The notes beneath the pieces are model-generated. The model was not told the origin of the DNA. It was given only the letters and a program-made list of their open reading frames with translations, and made no database searches. A stretch of 11,313 bases of DNA, taken from Desulfobacteraceae bacterium UBA5616. Its GTDB lineage: Bacteria > Desulfobacterota > Desulfobacteria > Desulfobacterales > UBA5616. Position 1 is the first letter of the stretch; every line of letters begins with the position of its first letter. Shown here one piece after another: positions 1 to 7,115 of this stretch. The position numbers and the translations under genes are program-made. The DNA lies in NCBI GenBank assembly GCA_002423615.1, contig DIKO01000056.1:1-11313 (forward strand), written 5' to 3'.

Positions 1-216
1 TTCTGCGTCAACCGGATAGGCATGGAAGATACCTCGCGGTGCGGGGCTGCCGGGGAAATTTCAATGCAGATCTATGAAAACGCCTTTGATTATCTGGACG
101 CCCCGGTTCAGCGGATCGCCACCAAGAATTATCCCATCCCCGACGGCGAACTTGAAAATATGATTCTTCCGCAACCCAGGGACGTTGTTGCCGCGGTTGA
201 GCTGTTGATGGGATAG
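1..216 (+). CDS. 2-oxoacid dehydrogenase E1 component, beta subunit (3' fragment)
   Basis: The reading frame is open from base 1 and ends at a TAG at 214-216, so only the last 71 residues are present; the gene begins before the window. The visible part matches the end of the transketolase C-terminal domain of E1 beta subunits (pyruvate, acetoin or branched-chain 2-oxoacid dehydrogenase). It has the RCGAAGEI segment, the FDYLDAPVQRIATKN stretch, the PIPDGELE motif and the terminal LPQPRDVVAAVELL helix. In such complexes the alpha2beta2 E1 uses thiamine diphosphate to decarboxylate a 2-oxoacid and passes the acyl group to lipoyl-E2. The 2-oxoacid cannot be specified from this fragment. The next gene starts 60 bp downstream on the same strand, so cotranscription is possible. 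An alternative is the beta half of a transketolase-like enzyme, but the motif set favours E1 beta. Confidence 0.85.
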   Translation, partial: FCVNRIGMEDTSRCGAAGEISMQIYENAFDYLDAPVQRIATKNYPIPDGELENMILPQPRDVVAAVELLMG

Positions 217-276
217 CACCCGGGATAAGGGTTTTTTAAAAACAAGTTGAGGGAAATTCTTTAAGGGGAAGTACCT

Positions 277-1212
277 ATGGATGATAAAACAAAAGCCCTG
301 TTTGATTTCTACGACAAGGGCAACAAGAACGATTTTTATAATGCTTTTCTATACATGAAGTTCCTGCATCAGTTCGAGGTCAAAGTGATGGAAGGCATGG
401 GACTTCCCGTAAACCCCGCCATCGAGAAAATCAACCCGGATCTTGAAGAGATGCTTCAGGCCAACCTGAACATCATTATTGAGGCCGGGGGAAATGCCGA
501 TACGGACATCTACCATGCCAAGATCGTTCAACTGAGCGACGCTAAAAAACTGGTTACCGAATCCCTGGAAGTGGATATCGAAGTGCCGGAAACCATTCTG
601 CCGTTTAAGATAGCCCGAAACATCCTGCTGAAAACCAACGAGGCCATCGCGATCGGCACCTGCCCCTGCCGTTCGGCCCAGGAGCAATGCAATTGCATGC
701 CGGCCCCCATGGAAGCCTGCATGTTTATCGGGGACCCGCATGTCTCGTTCATTTCCTCCCAGAACCCGAGATTCCGGAAAATCGGCCGGGAAGAGGCGGT
801 GCACATTCTCGAAGACTGCCATAAAAGAGGGTTTGCCCATAACGCTTATTTCAAGAAAGACATGGGCAACCGGTTGTTCGCCATCTGCAACTGCTGCAGC
901 TGCTGCTGCGGCGGCATCAAGATTCAGAATTTGTTCGCAAACGGGGCCATCCCCTATTCCCACATCGCTCCCTCGGGATACATCGCCGAAGTGGGGGAGG
1001 ATTGCACGGGGTGTGGGGAATGCGAAACCCTTTGCCAGTTCAATGCCGTTACAGTTGATGCTGAAAAAGACAGGGCGGTGGTTGATTTCAGCAAATGCAT
1101 GGGCTGCGGGGTATGCGAAACCGCCTGCCCGGCCGGGGCCATCGCTTTAAGGGTTGAACCCAAAAAAGGGGGAATCCTGGATCTGGATCAGTTAAAGAAG
1201 CAGGCGTCTTAA
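277..1212 (+). CDS. Cys-rich multi-[4Fe-4S] protein, 311 aa
   Basis: The ATG at 277 follows an AAGGGGAA Shine-Dalgarno about 8 bases upstream. Residues 1-125 are helical-looking and carry no recognisable motif. A first Cys cluster has C129, C131, C138, C140 and C148; a second has C204-x-C206-C207-x-C209-C210-C211. The C-terminus is a classic 2x[4Fe-4S] ferredoxin domain with C243/246/249/253 and C274/277/280/284 (two CxxCxxCxxxC motifs, the last cysteines followed by residues such as P and Q). There is no signal peptide or membrane segment, so it is probably cytoplasmic. Known from the family: the C-terminal domain binds two cubane clusters and transfers electrons. Inferred: the upstream cysteines bind additional metal clusters. 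It shares the middle and C-terminal layout with the 351-aa proteins at 2091-3146 and 6036-7091 but has a different, shorter N-terminus. A role as electron carrier for a neighbouring dehydrogenase or acyl-CoA enzyme is likely; its partner is unknown. Confidence 0.9.
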   Translation: MDDKTKALFDFYDKGNKNDFYNAFLYMKFLHQFEVKVMEGMGLPVNPAIEKINPDLEEMLQANLNIIIEAGGNADTDIYHAKIVQLSDAKKLVTESLEVDIEVPETILPFKIARNILLKTNEAIAIGTCPCRSAQEQCNCMPAPMEACMFIGDPHVSFISSQNPRFRKIGREEAVHILEDCHKRGFAHNAYFKKDMGNRLFAICNCCSCCCGGIKIQNLFANGAIPYSHIAPSGYIAEVGEDCTGCGECETLCQFNAVTVDAEKDRAVVDFSKCMGCGVCETACPAGAIALRVEPKKGGILDLDQLKKQAS

Positions 1213-1244
1213 TCGATTGATCCCTGGGAGAGGGGTCAGTCGAT
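1212..1244 (+). terminator. Strong hairpin just after the 4Fe-4S gene (terminator-like or processing stem)
   Basis: Bases 1212-1224 and 1232-1244 form a 13-bp stem when transcribed on the + strand (11 Watson-Crick and 2 G-U pairs) with a 7-nt loop. It begins at the last base of the stop codon. No U-run follows, so it is not a canonical intrinsic terminator. It could attenuate read-through into the crotonase or protect the upstream mRNA 3' end. Confidence 0.45.
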
Positions 1245-1312
1245 CCATCTTCCGGGGATGATTCCGGACATGACTTGGATTCTTCAAGCCTGTGCGAAGG
1301 GGGGAAAGATCC

Positions 1313-2083
1313 GTGGAATATAAAACACTGCTGTACGAAACCCGGGGAGATATCGGGATTCTGACCTACAACCGGCCCGAAATGGCCAATGCCATGAACT
1401 CCTTGATGGTGGAAGAATTGATTCATTTCTGGCAGGAGAGAATGGCGGATCAAAAAACCCGGGTCATCATCACCACCGGGTCGGGCGAAAAGGGATTTTC
1501 ATCCGGCGCGGATCTCAAGGAAACCGGGGATCTCCAGAAAGACAAGGAGCGGATGACCATCGACAATTTCTTTTTCGGTCAGTCCCGCTACTCATTTCTT
1601 TATCGGCTCATGCGGTCCTGCCCTCAACCCATCATCGCCGCGGTAAACGGTCCGGCCCTGGGCGGCGGCCTGTCCCTGGCCCTGGCATCGGACATCCGCC
1701 TGGCCAGTGAAAAAGCATGGTTCTGCGCCCAGTACATCAATATCGGTCTGGGCGGCGCGGACATGGGGTCCAGTTATTTTCTGTGGCGTCTGGTGGGGTG
1801 GGGCAAGGCCATTGAGATGTGCCTGACCGGCATGCGGGTGAGCGTCGAGGAAGCCTACCGTATCGGACTGGTCAATCATGTGGTTCCGAAGGAAGATCTC
1901 ATGGCCAGGGCCATGGAGATGGCGACCCTCATGGCCTCAAAAAGCAGATCGGCCCTCTACCTCACAAAGGAGGCCTTTGATTCCGCCCTGAACGGGATCA
2001 GCCTGGAAGATGCCATCAAAATGGAAAATCGCAATCAGGCCTTGCTCATGGGAAGCCTGAATACGAAAAAACAGGTGGAATAA
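1313..2083 (+). CDS. Enoyl-CoA hydratase/isomerase (crotonase) family protein
   Basis: The start is taken as the GTG at 1313 because an AGGGGGGAA Shine-Dalgarno lies directly before it; a GTG at 1292 is in frame but lacks one. This gives 256 aa, close to the usual crotonase length. Visible family features are the N-terminal GILTYNRPEMANAMN segment (residues 15-29), the CoA/oxyanion-hole motif GFSSGADLKE (61-70) and the second oxyanion segment AAVNGPALGGGLSLALASD (109-127). Aligned by eye to rat enoyl-CoA hydratase, the two catalytic glutamates (E144, E164) fall at S121 and Y141, while D150 sits in GLGGADMGSSYF. It is therefore probably not a standard hydratase; an isomerase, a hydrolase or another crotonase reaction is possible. 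The C-terminus also lacks the usual terminal FLEKR-type helix. It lies 100 bp after the 4Fe-4S gene and 7 bp from a convergent gene. Confidence 0.9.
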   Translation: MEYKTLLYETRGDIGILTYNRPEMANAMNSLMVEELIHFWQERMADQKTRVIITTGSGEKGFSSGADLKETGDLQKDKERMTIDNFFFGQSRYSFLYRLMRSCPQPIIAAVNGPALGGGLSLALASDIRLASEKAWFCAQYINIGLGGADMGSSYFLWRLVGWGKAIEMCLTGMRVSVEEAYRIGLVNHVVPKEDLMARAMEMATLMASKSRSALYLTKEAFDSALNGISLEDAIKMENRNQALLMGSLNTKKQVE

Positions 2084-2090
2084 ATTCTTT

Positions 2091-3146
2091 TTAAGCCAAT
2101 TTCCTCTCCACCAGAATCTGCTGCATGGTCTCGGCAAAGGTTTCATTCATAGGGAGTTCGGGTTTTTCAACCAGGCGGATGGCTTCCACAGGACAGGTTG
2201 AAACGCAGACGCCGCATCCGATGCATCTGGCCCTGTTGATTTCATACGCATCCTCTCCTGCAACGACGGCATTGATCTGGCAACGCTCCTCACAGGTTCC
2301 GCAGGCCGTGCACAGTTCCTCGTCAATGGTTGCATAAAAGGAGGACCGGACCTGTTCCCCGGGTTTCCCGCCGAGTTTCAGCATTTTCAGAAGCACGCAG
2401 CAGCACCCGCAGCACATGCAGATGAAATCGAGATTTTTGGCATTGCCCACATTCAAAACCAGTCCTTTTTCTTCTCCCATGTCGAGGAATTCTGTGAGCT
2501 CCTTCTGGGAGATTTCCCTGGCAAGGTTTAAGGATATGAGGTTTTCCGCATTAAAGCCGAAGGAGATGCATCGCTCAAGCGGATAATTGCAGGATCCCCC
2601 CAGCAATTCCGTTTCGATGCCGCAGGTACACCGGGCCACGGCGATTTTGTCTTTTTGGGCAGCCAGTTCCCGGATTTTGTCGTAAGGCCCCACGGCGGAG
2701 GTTGATGCTATGGCCGAATTCACCGGAATGACCCGGGTCTGCTGGGTTTTGAGATTCGACCAGACTTTGGCGATATACGGAAAATAGGCATTGGCCAATT
2801 CGGCGAATTCCCTGTCTCCCCTGGTCCATACCTGCCCCTCCCAGGCCCCGATCAAAAAAGGAATGGCCACAAAAAGGGATTCCTCGCCTCCGGGGATCCG
2901 GTAGATGATCCCCCTTTTGGCCATGGCTTCCAGTTGCATTCCCACATCGGCTTCATCCCGGCCGGCATTTTTTGCTATCTCCCGTACCGGCTGCGGTATC
3001 TGAGACAGGTTCACCACGATTTCGGCTTCTTCCGGAGTATACATTTTCTGTAGGATTTTGATTTCAACGCCGGAGTCCGTTTCCGGAAATCCCCCGGGGA
3101 GCCTGTCGTAAAGTTCTCTTAATCTTGCGTAGACGTCGTTTTTCAC
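2091..3146 (-). CDS. Cys-rich multi-[4Fe-4S] protein with N-terminal winged-helix-like region, 351 aa
   Basis: The start is GTG (3144-3146) with an AAGGAGA Shine-Dalgarno. Residues about 36-88 (from TPEEAEIVVNL to the glycine turn IPGG) read like a small winged-helix domain. The middle region carries C173-x-C175, C186 and C193, then the signature C243-x-C245-C246-x-C248-C249-C250. The C-terminal domain holds two ferredoxin motifs, C279/282/285/289 and C308/311/314/318, each expected to bind a [4Fe-4S] cluster. It is a clear paralog of the protein at 6036-7091: same length and nearly every cysteine at the same residue number. It is probably a soluble electron-transfer protein. It is divergent from the MarR gene and convergent with the crotonase, so it may be a single-gene transcript from the promoter near 3270-3298. 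The winged-helix assignment rests on pattern only. Confidence 0.9.
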   Translation of the reverse strand: MKNDVYARLRELYDRLPGGFPETDSGVEIKILQKMYTPEEAEIVVNLSQIPQPVREIAKNAGRDEADVGMQLEAMAKRGIIYRIPGGEESLFVAIPFLIGAWEGQVWTRGDREFAELANAYFPYIAKVWSNLKTQQTRVIPVNSAIASTSAVGPYDKIRELAAQKDKIAVARCTCGIETELLGGSCNYPLERCISFGFNAENLISLNLAREISQKELTEFLDMGEEKGLVLNVGNAKNLDFICMCCGCCCVLLKMLKLGGKPGEQVRSSFYATIDEELCTACGTCEERCQINAVVAGEDAYEINRARCIGCGVCVSTCPVEAIRLVEKPELPMNETFAETMQQILVERKLA

Positions 3147-3269
3147 TTTTGATCTCCTTTTACGGCAAGGGAAAATATTGCAGATTCAACAGGAAAGCTC
3201 CTCGGTCGGTGGAAAAATCATTGCAACGAAGATATTCAAAAAGATAGCCCATCATGGAATGTGCCGGGA

Positions 3270-3298
3270 ACTATAGCCGGATATCCATCTTTTGTAAA
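3270..3298 (-). promoter_or_regulatory. Candidate sigma-70 promoter for the 2091-3146 4Fe-4S gene
   Basis: On the minus strand there is TTTACA (3298-3293), a 17-bp spacer and TATAGT (3275-3270), close to consensus in both boxes. It would give a leader of about 115 nt before the GTG at 3146. The spacer contains a perfect 8-bp palindrome, GGATATCC (3279-3286), which might be a regulator contact. Confidence 0.5.
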
Positions 3299-3406
3299 GA
3301 GCAGATCCTAAAAACGGTGGGCCATGAACTCCCCTTATCCAACGCATAACCGGGACACAATGGAAATCTACGCAGAGTTAGCGTTAATATATTGAAAATA
3401 AAACGT

Positions 3407-3435
3407 TTGACAACTTATTTGGATTTGGATATCGT
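3407..3435 (+). promoter_or_regulatory. Candidate sigma-70 promoter for the marR-reductase transcript
   Basis: There is a perfect TTGACA at 3407-3412, a 17-bp spacer and TATCGT at 3430-3435 (4 of 6 matches to the -10 consensus). It lies 38 bases before the ATG at 3473, a sensible leader length. The -10 box overlaps the palindrome at 3431-3446. Confidence 0.5.
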
Positions 3436-3446
3436 TTGTATACGAT
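3431..3446. promoter_or_regulatory. Candidate MarR autoregulatory operator
   Basis: ATCGT (3431-3435) and ACGAT (3442-3446) form a 16-bp inverted repeat with a 6-bp centre. An overlapping TTTG...CAAA pair occupies 3435-3450. It covers the putative -10 box and start region of the promoter for the MarR gene. Size and placement fit the short dyads bound by MarR dimers to repress their own transcription. That this protein binds here is inference. Confidence 0.45.
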
Positions 3447-3472
3447 CAAATTTAACGGGCCAGGGGAAATCC

Positions 3473-3922
3473 ATGACGAAAAGAACCGGGCGTCCTTCGG
3501 ACTGTTATGTCTACCTGCTGTCCAAGGCAACGCAGAAAGGCCAGAGCCTGGTCCAGGAGCGGCTCAAAAAATACGGTCTGACCAATATTCAATACCTGGT
3601 CCTGGAAGCCCTCCGGAAAAAGCAAGGCCTGACGGCGAGTGAAACCGGAAGATTCCTGTCCATTGATAAAGCGACCTTATCGGGTGTTGTTGAGAGAATG
3701 GTCGATTCCCAATGGATTATCAGGAAGCGGGATGAGACGGACAGGCGTTTATTTCGACTGTATCCATCGGAAAAATCCCAGCACCTTAAAGAACGACTGA
3801 TTGCTGAAAGAACAGCGGCAAACGAGATCCTTCTCTCCGGTTTTACCGTGGAGGATCGTGTTCTGCTGAGGCGTCTCTTGCTGGCATTGCTCTCTGAAGG
3901 CAACATCACAAGGTCTGCGTGA
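3473..3922 (+). CDS. MarR-family transcriptional regulator
   Basis: The ATG at 3473 is preceded by an AGGGGA Shine-Dalgarno, giving 149 aa, typical for MarR. The frame is open back to a TTG at 3392, but that would place the start upstream of the promoter boxes. The fold is visible: N-terminal dimerisation helices (to about 35), LTNIQYLVLEAL (36-47), the helix-turn-helix LTASETGRFLSIDKATLSGVVERMV (53-77, read as two helices) and the wing with IIRKRDETDRR (82-92), the usual D-x-R-R signature. Long C-terminal helices (100-141) complete the dimer interface. Such proteins are usually repressors released by an aromatic, phenolic or acyl-CoA ligand. The gene is 40 bp upstream of the dienoyl-CoA-type reductase on the same strand, so that enzyme and possibly the divergent 4Fe-4S gene are the likely targets. 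The ligand is unknown. Confidence 0.9.
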   Translation: MTKRTGRPSDCYVYLLSKATQKGQSLVQERLKKYGLTNIQYLVLEALRKKQGLTASETGRFLSIDKATLSGVVERMVDSQWIIRKRDETDRRLFRLYPSEKSQHLKERLIAERTAANEILLSGFTVEDRVLLRRLLLALLSEGNITRSA

Positions 3923-3962
3923 AAATGGACTAATCATCGAAAATACAACAAGGAGAACCATC

Positions 3963-5963
3963 ATGAAAGACATGCTTTTTGAACCCGTCAGGATCAACGG
4001 GATGGAGGTGAAGAACCGCATCTATATGCCGGCCATGCACATGAACATGGCCCAAAATTATTTTGTTCCGGATGCGATGGTCGATTTTTATGCGGAACGG
4101 GCAAAAGGAGGGACCGGCATGATTGCCGTGGGCTTTGCCTCGGTGGATGAGAACTCCGCCGGTCCCACCAATATCGGCGCGCACTCGGACGATTATCTGC
4201 CGGGGTTGAAGAAACTCTCCGATGCCATCAAGGAAAACGGTGCCCGCTCCGTGGCCCAGATCAATCACGGAGGGCGGAATATCCACTCTTTTTTGCTGGG
4301 GGGAAAACCGGCCGTGGCCCCATCCCCGGTACCCTCCCGCCTGACCCGGGAAACCCCAAGGGAATTGACCCTCGAAGAAATCCGGCGCATCATATCCCGT
4401 TTCGCCGAAGCGGCCACCCGGGTCAAACGGGCGGGTTTCGACGGGGTGGAAGTATTGTCCGGAACCGGGTATCTCATCAGTAATTTCCTTTCCCCCTTTA
4501 CCAATCTTCGCACGGACGATTATGGGGGATCCCTGGAAAACCGGATGCGTTTTGGTGTGGAAGTGATGACCGCCATCAGAACAGCCGTGGGAAAGGACTA
4601 CCCGGTCCTTTTCCGGATGAACGGCAATGATTTTGTGGAAGGGGGACAGGGCCGTAAAGAACTGATCCAGTACGCCAAAGCCCTGGCGCACGCGGGTGTG
4701 GACGGTTTGTGTATCAACGTGGGCTGGCATGAAGCCCGTGTTCCCCAGATCGTCGCTTCCGTTCCGCGGGCTGCTTTTGGATATATGGCCCGGGGCATAA
4801 AAGAGGCTGTATCCGTTCCGGTGATCGCCAGCCACCGGATCAATGATCCGGGCATAGCGAGAGAACTCCTCAACGACGGCCTCTGCGATATGGTGGCCAT
4901 GGGACGGCCGTTGATCGCGGACCCTGAACTGGTGAAAAAGATCCAATCCGGACGGGAGAACGAAATCATTCACTGCATTGCGTGTGCACAGGGGTGTTTT
5001 GACCATTTACAGACAGGAAAACCCGTGGAGTGCCTGTGCAACCCACGGGCGGGCCATGAGAGGCAATTCGTTGCATCAACGGCAGATGAACCGAGGAAAA
5101 TCATCGTGATCGGGGGCGGCCCGGCAGGCATGTCCGCCGCAGCTGCAGCGGCGGAGCGTGGCCATAAGGTCACCCTCTATGAAAAATCGCATCGATTGGG
5201 CGGTCAGCTTCATATTGCAGCCGCTCCACCGGGTCGTGAGGAATTTTCCCATCTTGCCCATGACCTGGCCACGCAATTGGGAGTTAAAGGGGTGAAAGTC
5301 TTTCTGAACAGAGACGTCGATGCAGTCTCTATTCAACAGGAGAAACCGGACCTGGTGATTCTGGCCACCGGGGGAATGCCCATCACGCCGAATATTCCGG
5401 GCGTGGACAAACCCCACGTAGTTCAGGCATGGGATGTCCTGAACGGGTCCGCCCTCACCGGGAAGCGGGTGGCGGTGGTGGGAGGGGGCGCCGTGGGTGT
5501 GGAGACGGCCCTGTTCCTGGCTGAAAAGGGAACCCTCACCGGAGACATGGTGAAATTCCTGCTGATCAATGAAGCAGAGCCGGTGGAAGACATCCGTCGC
5601 ATGGCGTTAATCGGCACGAAACAGGTCCATATTTTCGAAATGATGGCTAAAATCGGAGCGGACATCGGAAAAACCACCAAATGGACCATGATGCAGGACC
5701 TGAACCGTCATGATGTCAGGACCACCACCGGCGCCACGGTTGTGGAAATCACGGATAACGGTCTTAAGGTCAGGCTGGGGGACCGTGTCTCGGAAGTTGA
5801 AGCGGACAGCGTGGTCCTGGCCGTGGGGACCAAACCGAATAATCCTCTGGAAAAGGAACTGAAGGACAAGGGGATTTTAAGTCTGACCTGCGGAGATGCA
5901 AAAGGCGTGGCCCTGGCTTTCGACGCCGTGCACAGCGGCTTTGCCGCGGGCCATTCCGTATAA
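3963..5963 (+). CDS. FadH/enoate-reductase-like FMN, FAD and [4Fe-4S] oxidoreductase (old yellow enzyme family)
   Basis: The ATG at 3963 follows an AAGGAG Shine-Dalgarno; 666 aa, the usual length for this three-domain family. Residues 1-335 form the FMN TIM barrel (LFEPVRINGMEVKNRI start; INHGGR at 100-105; DDYGGSLENRMRF at 185-197). The counterparts of the catalytic Tyr and His of E. coli 2,4-dienoyl-CoA reductase are present as Y170 (GTGYLI) and H256 (GWHEAR). The cluster motif C338-x2-C341-x3-C345-x11-C357 binds [4Fe-4S]. An FAD site, GGGPAG (384-389), and an NAD(P)H site, GGGAVG (507-512), follow. After the nucleotide motif there is an insertion of roughly 30 residues (about 523-555), which I recall from clostridial 2-enoate reductases and which is absent in FadH. 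Likely reaction: reduction of a conjugated C=C in an unsaturated acyl-CoA or enoate using NAD(P)H or ferredoxin-level electrons. The substrate is unassigned. It is probably cotranscribed with the MarR gene. Confidence 0.9.
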   Translation: MKDMLFEPVRINGMEVKNRIYMPAMHMNMAQNYFVPDAMVDFYAERAKGGTGMIAVGFASVDENSAGPTNIGAHSDDYLPGLKKLSDAIKENGARSVAQINHGGRNIHSFLLGGKPAVAPSPVPSRLTRETPRELTLEEIRRIISRFAEAATRVKRAGFDGVEVLSGTGYLISNFLSPFTNLRTDDYGGSLENRMRFGVEVMTAIRTAVGKDYPVLFRMNGNDFVEGGQGRKELIQYAKALAHAGVDGLCINVGWHEARVPQIVASVPRAAFGYMARGIKEAVSVPVIASHRINDPGIARELLNDGLCDMVAMGRPLIADPELVKKIQSGRENEIIHCIACAQGCFDHLQTGKPVECLCNPRAGHERQFVASTADEPRKIIVIGGGPAGMSAAAAAAERGHKVTLYEKSHRLGGQLHIAAAPPGREEFSHLAHDLATQLGVKGVKVFLNRDVDAVSIQQEKPDLVILATGGMPITPNIPGVDKPHVVQAWDVLNGSALTGKRVAVVGGGAVGVETALFLAEKGTLTGDMVKFLLINEAEPVEDIRRMALIGTKQVHIFEMMAKIGADIGKTTKWTMMQDLNRHDVRTTTGATVVEITDNGLKVRLGDRVSEVEADSVVLAVGTKPNNPLEKELKDKGILSLTCGDAKGVALAFDAVHSGFAAGHSV

Positions 5964-5972
5964 TCCGAAAAC

Positions 5973-6023
5973 CCGGATGCCTTCCCGGCCCCCGACTCTT
6001 CGCCGAGCCGGGGAGTCATCCGG
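5973..6023. terminator. GC-rich nested hairpin between convergent genes, probable bidirectional terminator
   Basis: An outer 7-bp stem CCGGATG (5973-5979)/CATCCGG (6017-6023) encloses an inner stem CCCGGC (5984-5989)/GCCGGG (6007-6012). It lies between the stop codons of the reductase (+) and the 4Fe-4S gene (-). On the minus strand the structure is followed by GTTTTC, a weak U-run; on the plus strand there is none. Confidence 0.5.
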
Positions 6024-6035
6024 TCTCAAGGGTCC

Positions 6036-7091
6036 TTACCGCCGCTCCTGATACATGGCCATCATGGCTTCCATCATGTCGTTCTGGGGAACAAACTCCT
6101 CTTCCTTGTTCTTCCGGCACATGGCGATCGCCTCGGTAGGGCAGGAAACGGCGCAGGCCCCGCAGCCGATGCAGCGGTCGAGGTTTACCACAGCGATATC
6201 GTCAAGGGAAATCGCGGCCATGTGGCACCGGTCCACGCAGGTCCCACAGGCGGTGCAGAGTTCTTCGCTGATTCGGGCGAAGAAATTGCTGTTGGCCTCC
6301 AGGGCCGGTTTGTCCAGCTTCTTATACTCTTCCAGAATGGCGCAGCAGCAACCGCAGCACATGCACAGGCCGGCAGGGTTCTTGGATGAGCCCAGCTGGA
6401 GGACCAGTCCCGCTTCCACGCCTTTTTTCAGGGCGTCCAGGGCCTCCTCCTTTGAAACAGGGCGTCCCAGACCATTTTCCGCATAAAAAGCCGCCCCCAT
6501 GCCAAAACTGATGCAGGTTTCCACCGGGTATCCGCACGCCTTGTCCACGAGACCCCGTTCTTTCCGGCAGATGCAGTCACTCAAGGTGATGTTGTCGGCC
6601 CCCTTGATGGCCTCCTCGGCGATTTCATAACTCATCACTTCGGATTGCTTGTCCACGGTCTGGTTGACCGGAACGGTCCGGATTTCTCTGGTCTTTCCCT
6701 TCAGCCAGGTCGAGGCCATGAGAATGGGCTTGAAATCTTCCATGAGCTCGGAAAATTTGCGGTCCAGCCGTTTGAGTTGAAACTCGTAAATTCCTACGAA
6801 AAAGGGCATGGCCATGTACATGTAGCCGCCCGGCGGCCCCATGCGCATGATCTGCCCCTTCCTCGACATGTCGTAAAGTTGCTTTTCCACTTGTTCGGGC
6901 TCTGCTCCGATTCTCTCGGCGACCTGCCTGCCGGTTTCCGGCATCATCTGAAGCGTCATCGCCATTTCCGCTTCTTCCGGGGTAAAAATGTATTCCAGGA
7001 CCTTTAATTCAATGCCTGAATCCGTGTTGACGGGAAATCGCTGGGGAAACGTGTCGAGAAATTCCGCCAGTCGTTGATAAACGCTGCTCAT
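6036..7091 (-). CDS. Cys-rich multi-[4Fe-4S] protein with N-terminal winged-helix-like region, 351 aa (AOR operon)
   Basis: The ATG (7089-7091) has an AAGGAAGGA Shine-Dalgarno. The layout is the same as the 2091-3146 paralog. Residues 22-33 (NTDSGIELKVLE) and the TPEEAE motif open a winged-helix-like region (about 36-90). The middle region has C173, C175, C186 and C193, then C243-x-C245-C246-x-C248-C249-C250. The two C-terminal ferredoxin motifs are C279/282/285/289 and C307/310/313/317, with an extra C325. No signal peptide or transmembrane span is evident. It starts 24 bp after the AOR stop codon on the same strand and is the last gene before the hairpin at 5973-6023. It is therefore very likely coexpressed with AOR and a plausible physiological electron partner. 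That pairing is inferred from position, not shown by the sequence. Confidence 0.9.
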   Translation of the reverse strand: MSSVYQRLAEFLDTFPQRFPVNTDSGIELKVLEYIFTPEEAEMAMTLQMMPETGRQVAERIGAEPEQVEKQLYDMSRKGQIMRMGPPGGYMYMAMPFFVGIYEFQLKRLDRKFSELMEDFKPILMASTWLKGKTREIRTVPVNQTVDKQSEVMSYEIAEEAIKGADNITLSDCICRKERGLVDKACGYPVETCISFGMGAAFYAENGLGRPVSKEEALDALKKGVEAGLVLQLGSSKNPAGLCMCCGCCCAILEEYKKLDKPALEANSNFFARISEELCTACGTCVDRCHMAAISLDDIAVVNLDRCIGCGACAVSCPTEAIAMCRKNKEEEFVPQNDMMEAMMAMYQERR

Positions 7092-7115
7092 GATTTTTCC
7101 TTCCTTATTTATGAT

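Noticed and set aside
349..963. Minus-strand frame with an alanine run opposite the first 4Fe-4S gene
   Set aside because: The poly-Ala is only the reverse complement of the TGC/TGT cysteine codons of the C-x-C-C-x-C-C-C motif.
3392..3472. 27-residue upstream extension of the MarR protein from a TTG
   Set aside because: The stretch contains the promoter boxes and operator dyad, and the ATG at 3473 has a good Shine-Dalgarno and gives the normal family length.
3930..5006. 358-codon minus-strand frame opposite the dienoyl-CoA-type reductase
   Set aside because: The opposite strand encodes an enzyme with complete catalytic and cofactor motifs; this frame shows only low-complexity His/Gly/Arg-rich translation.
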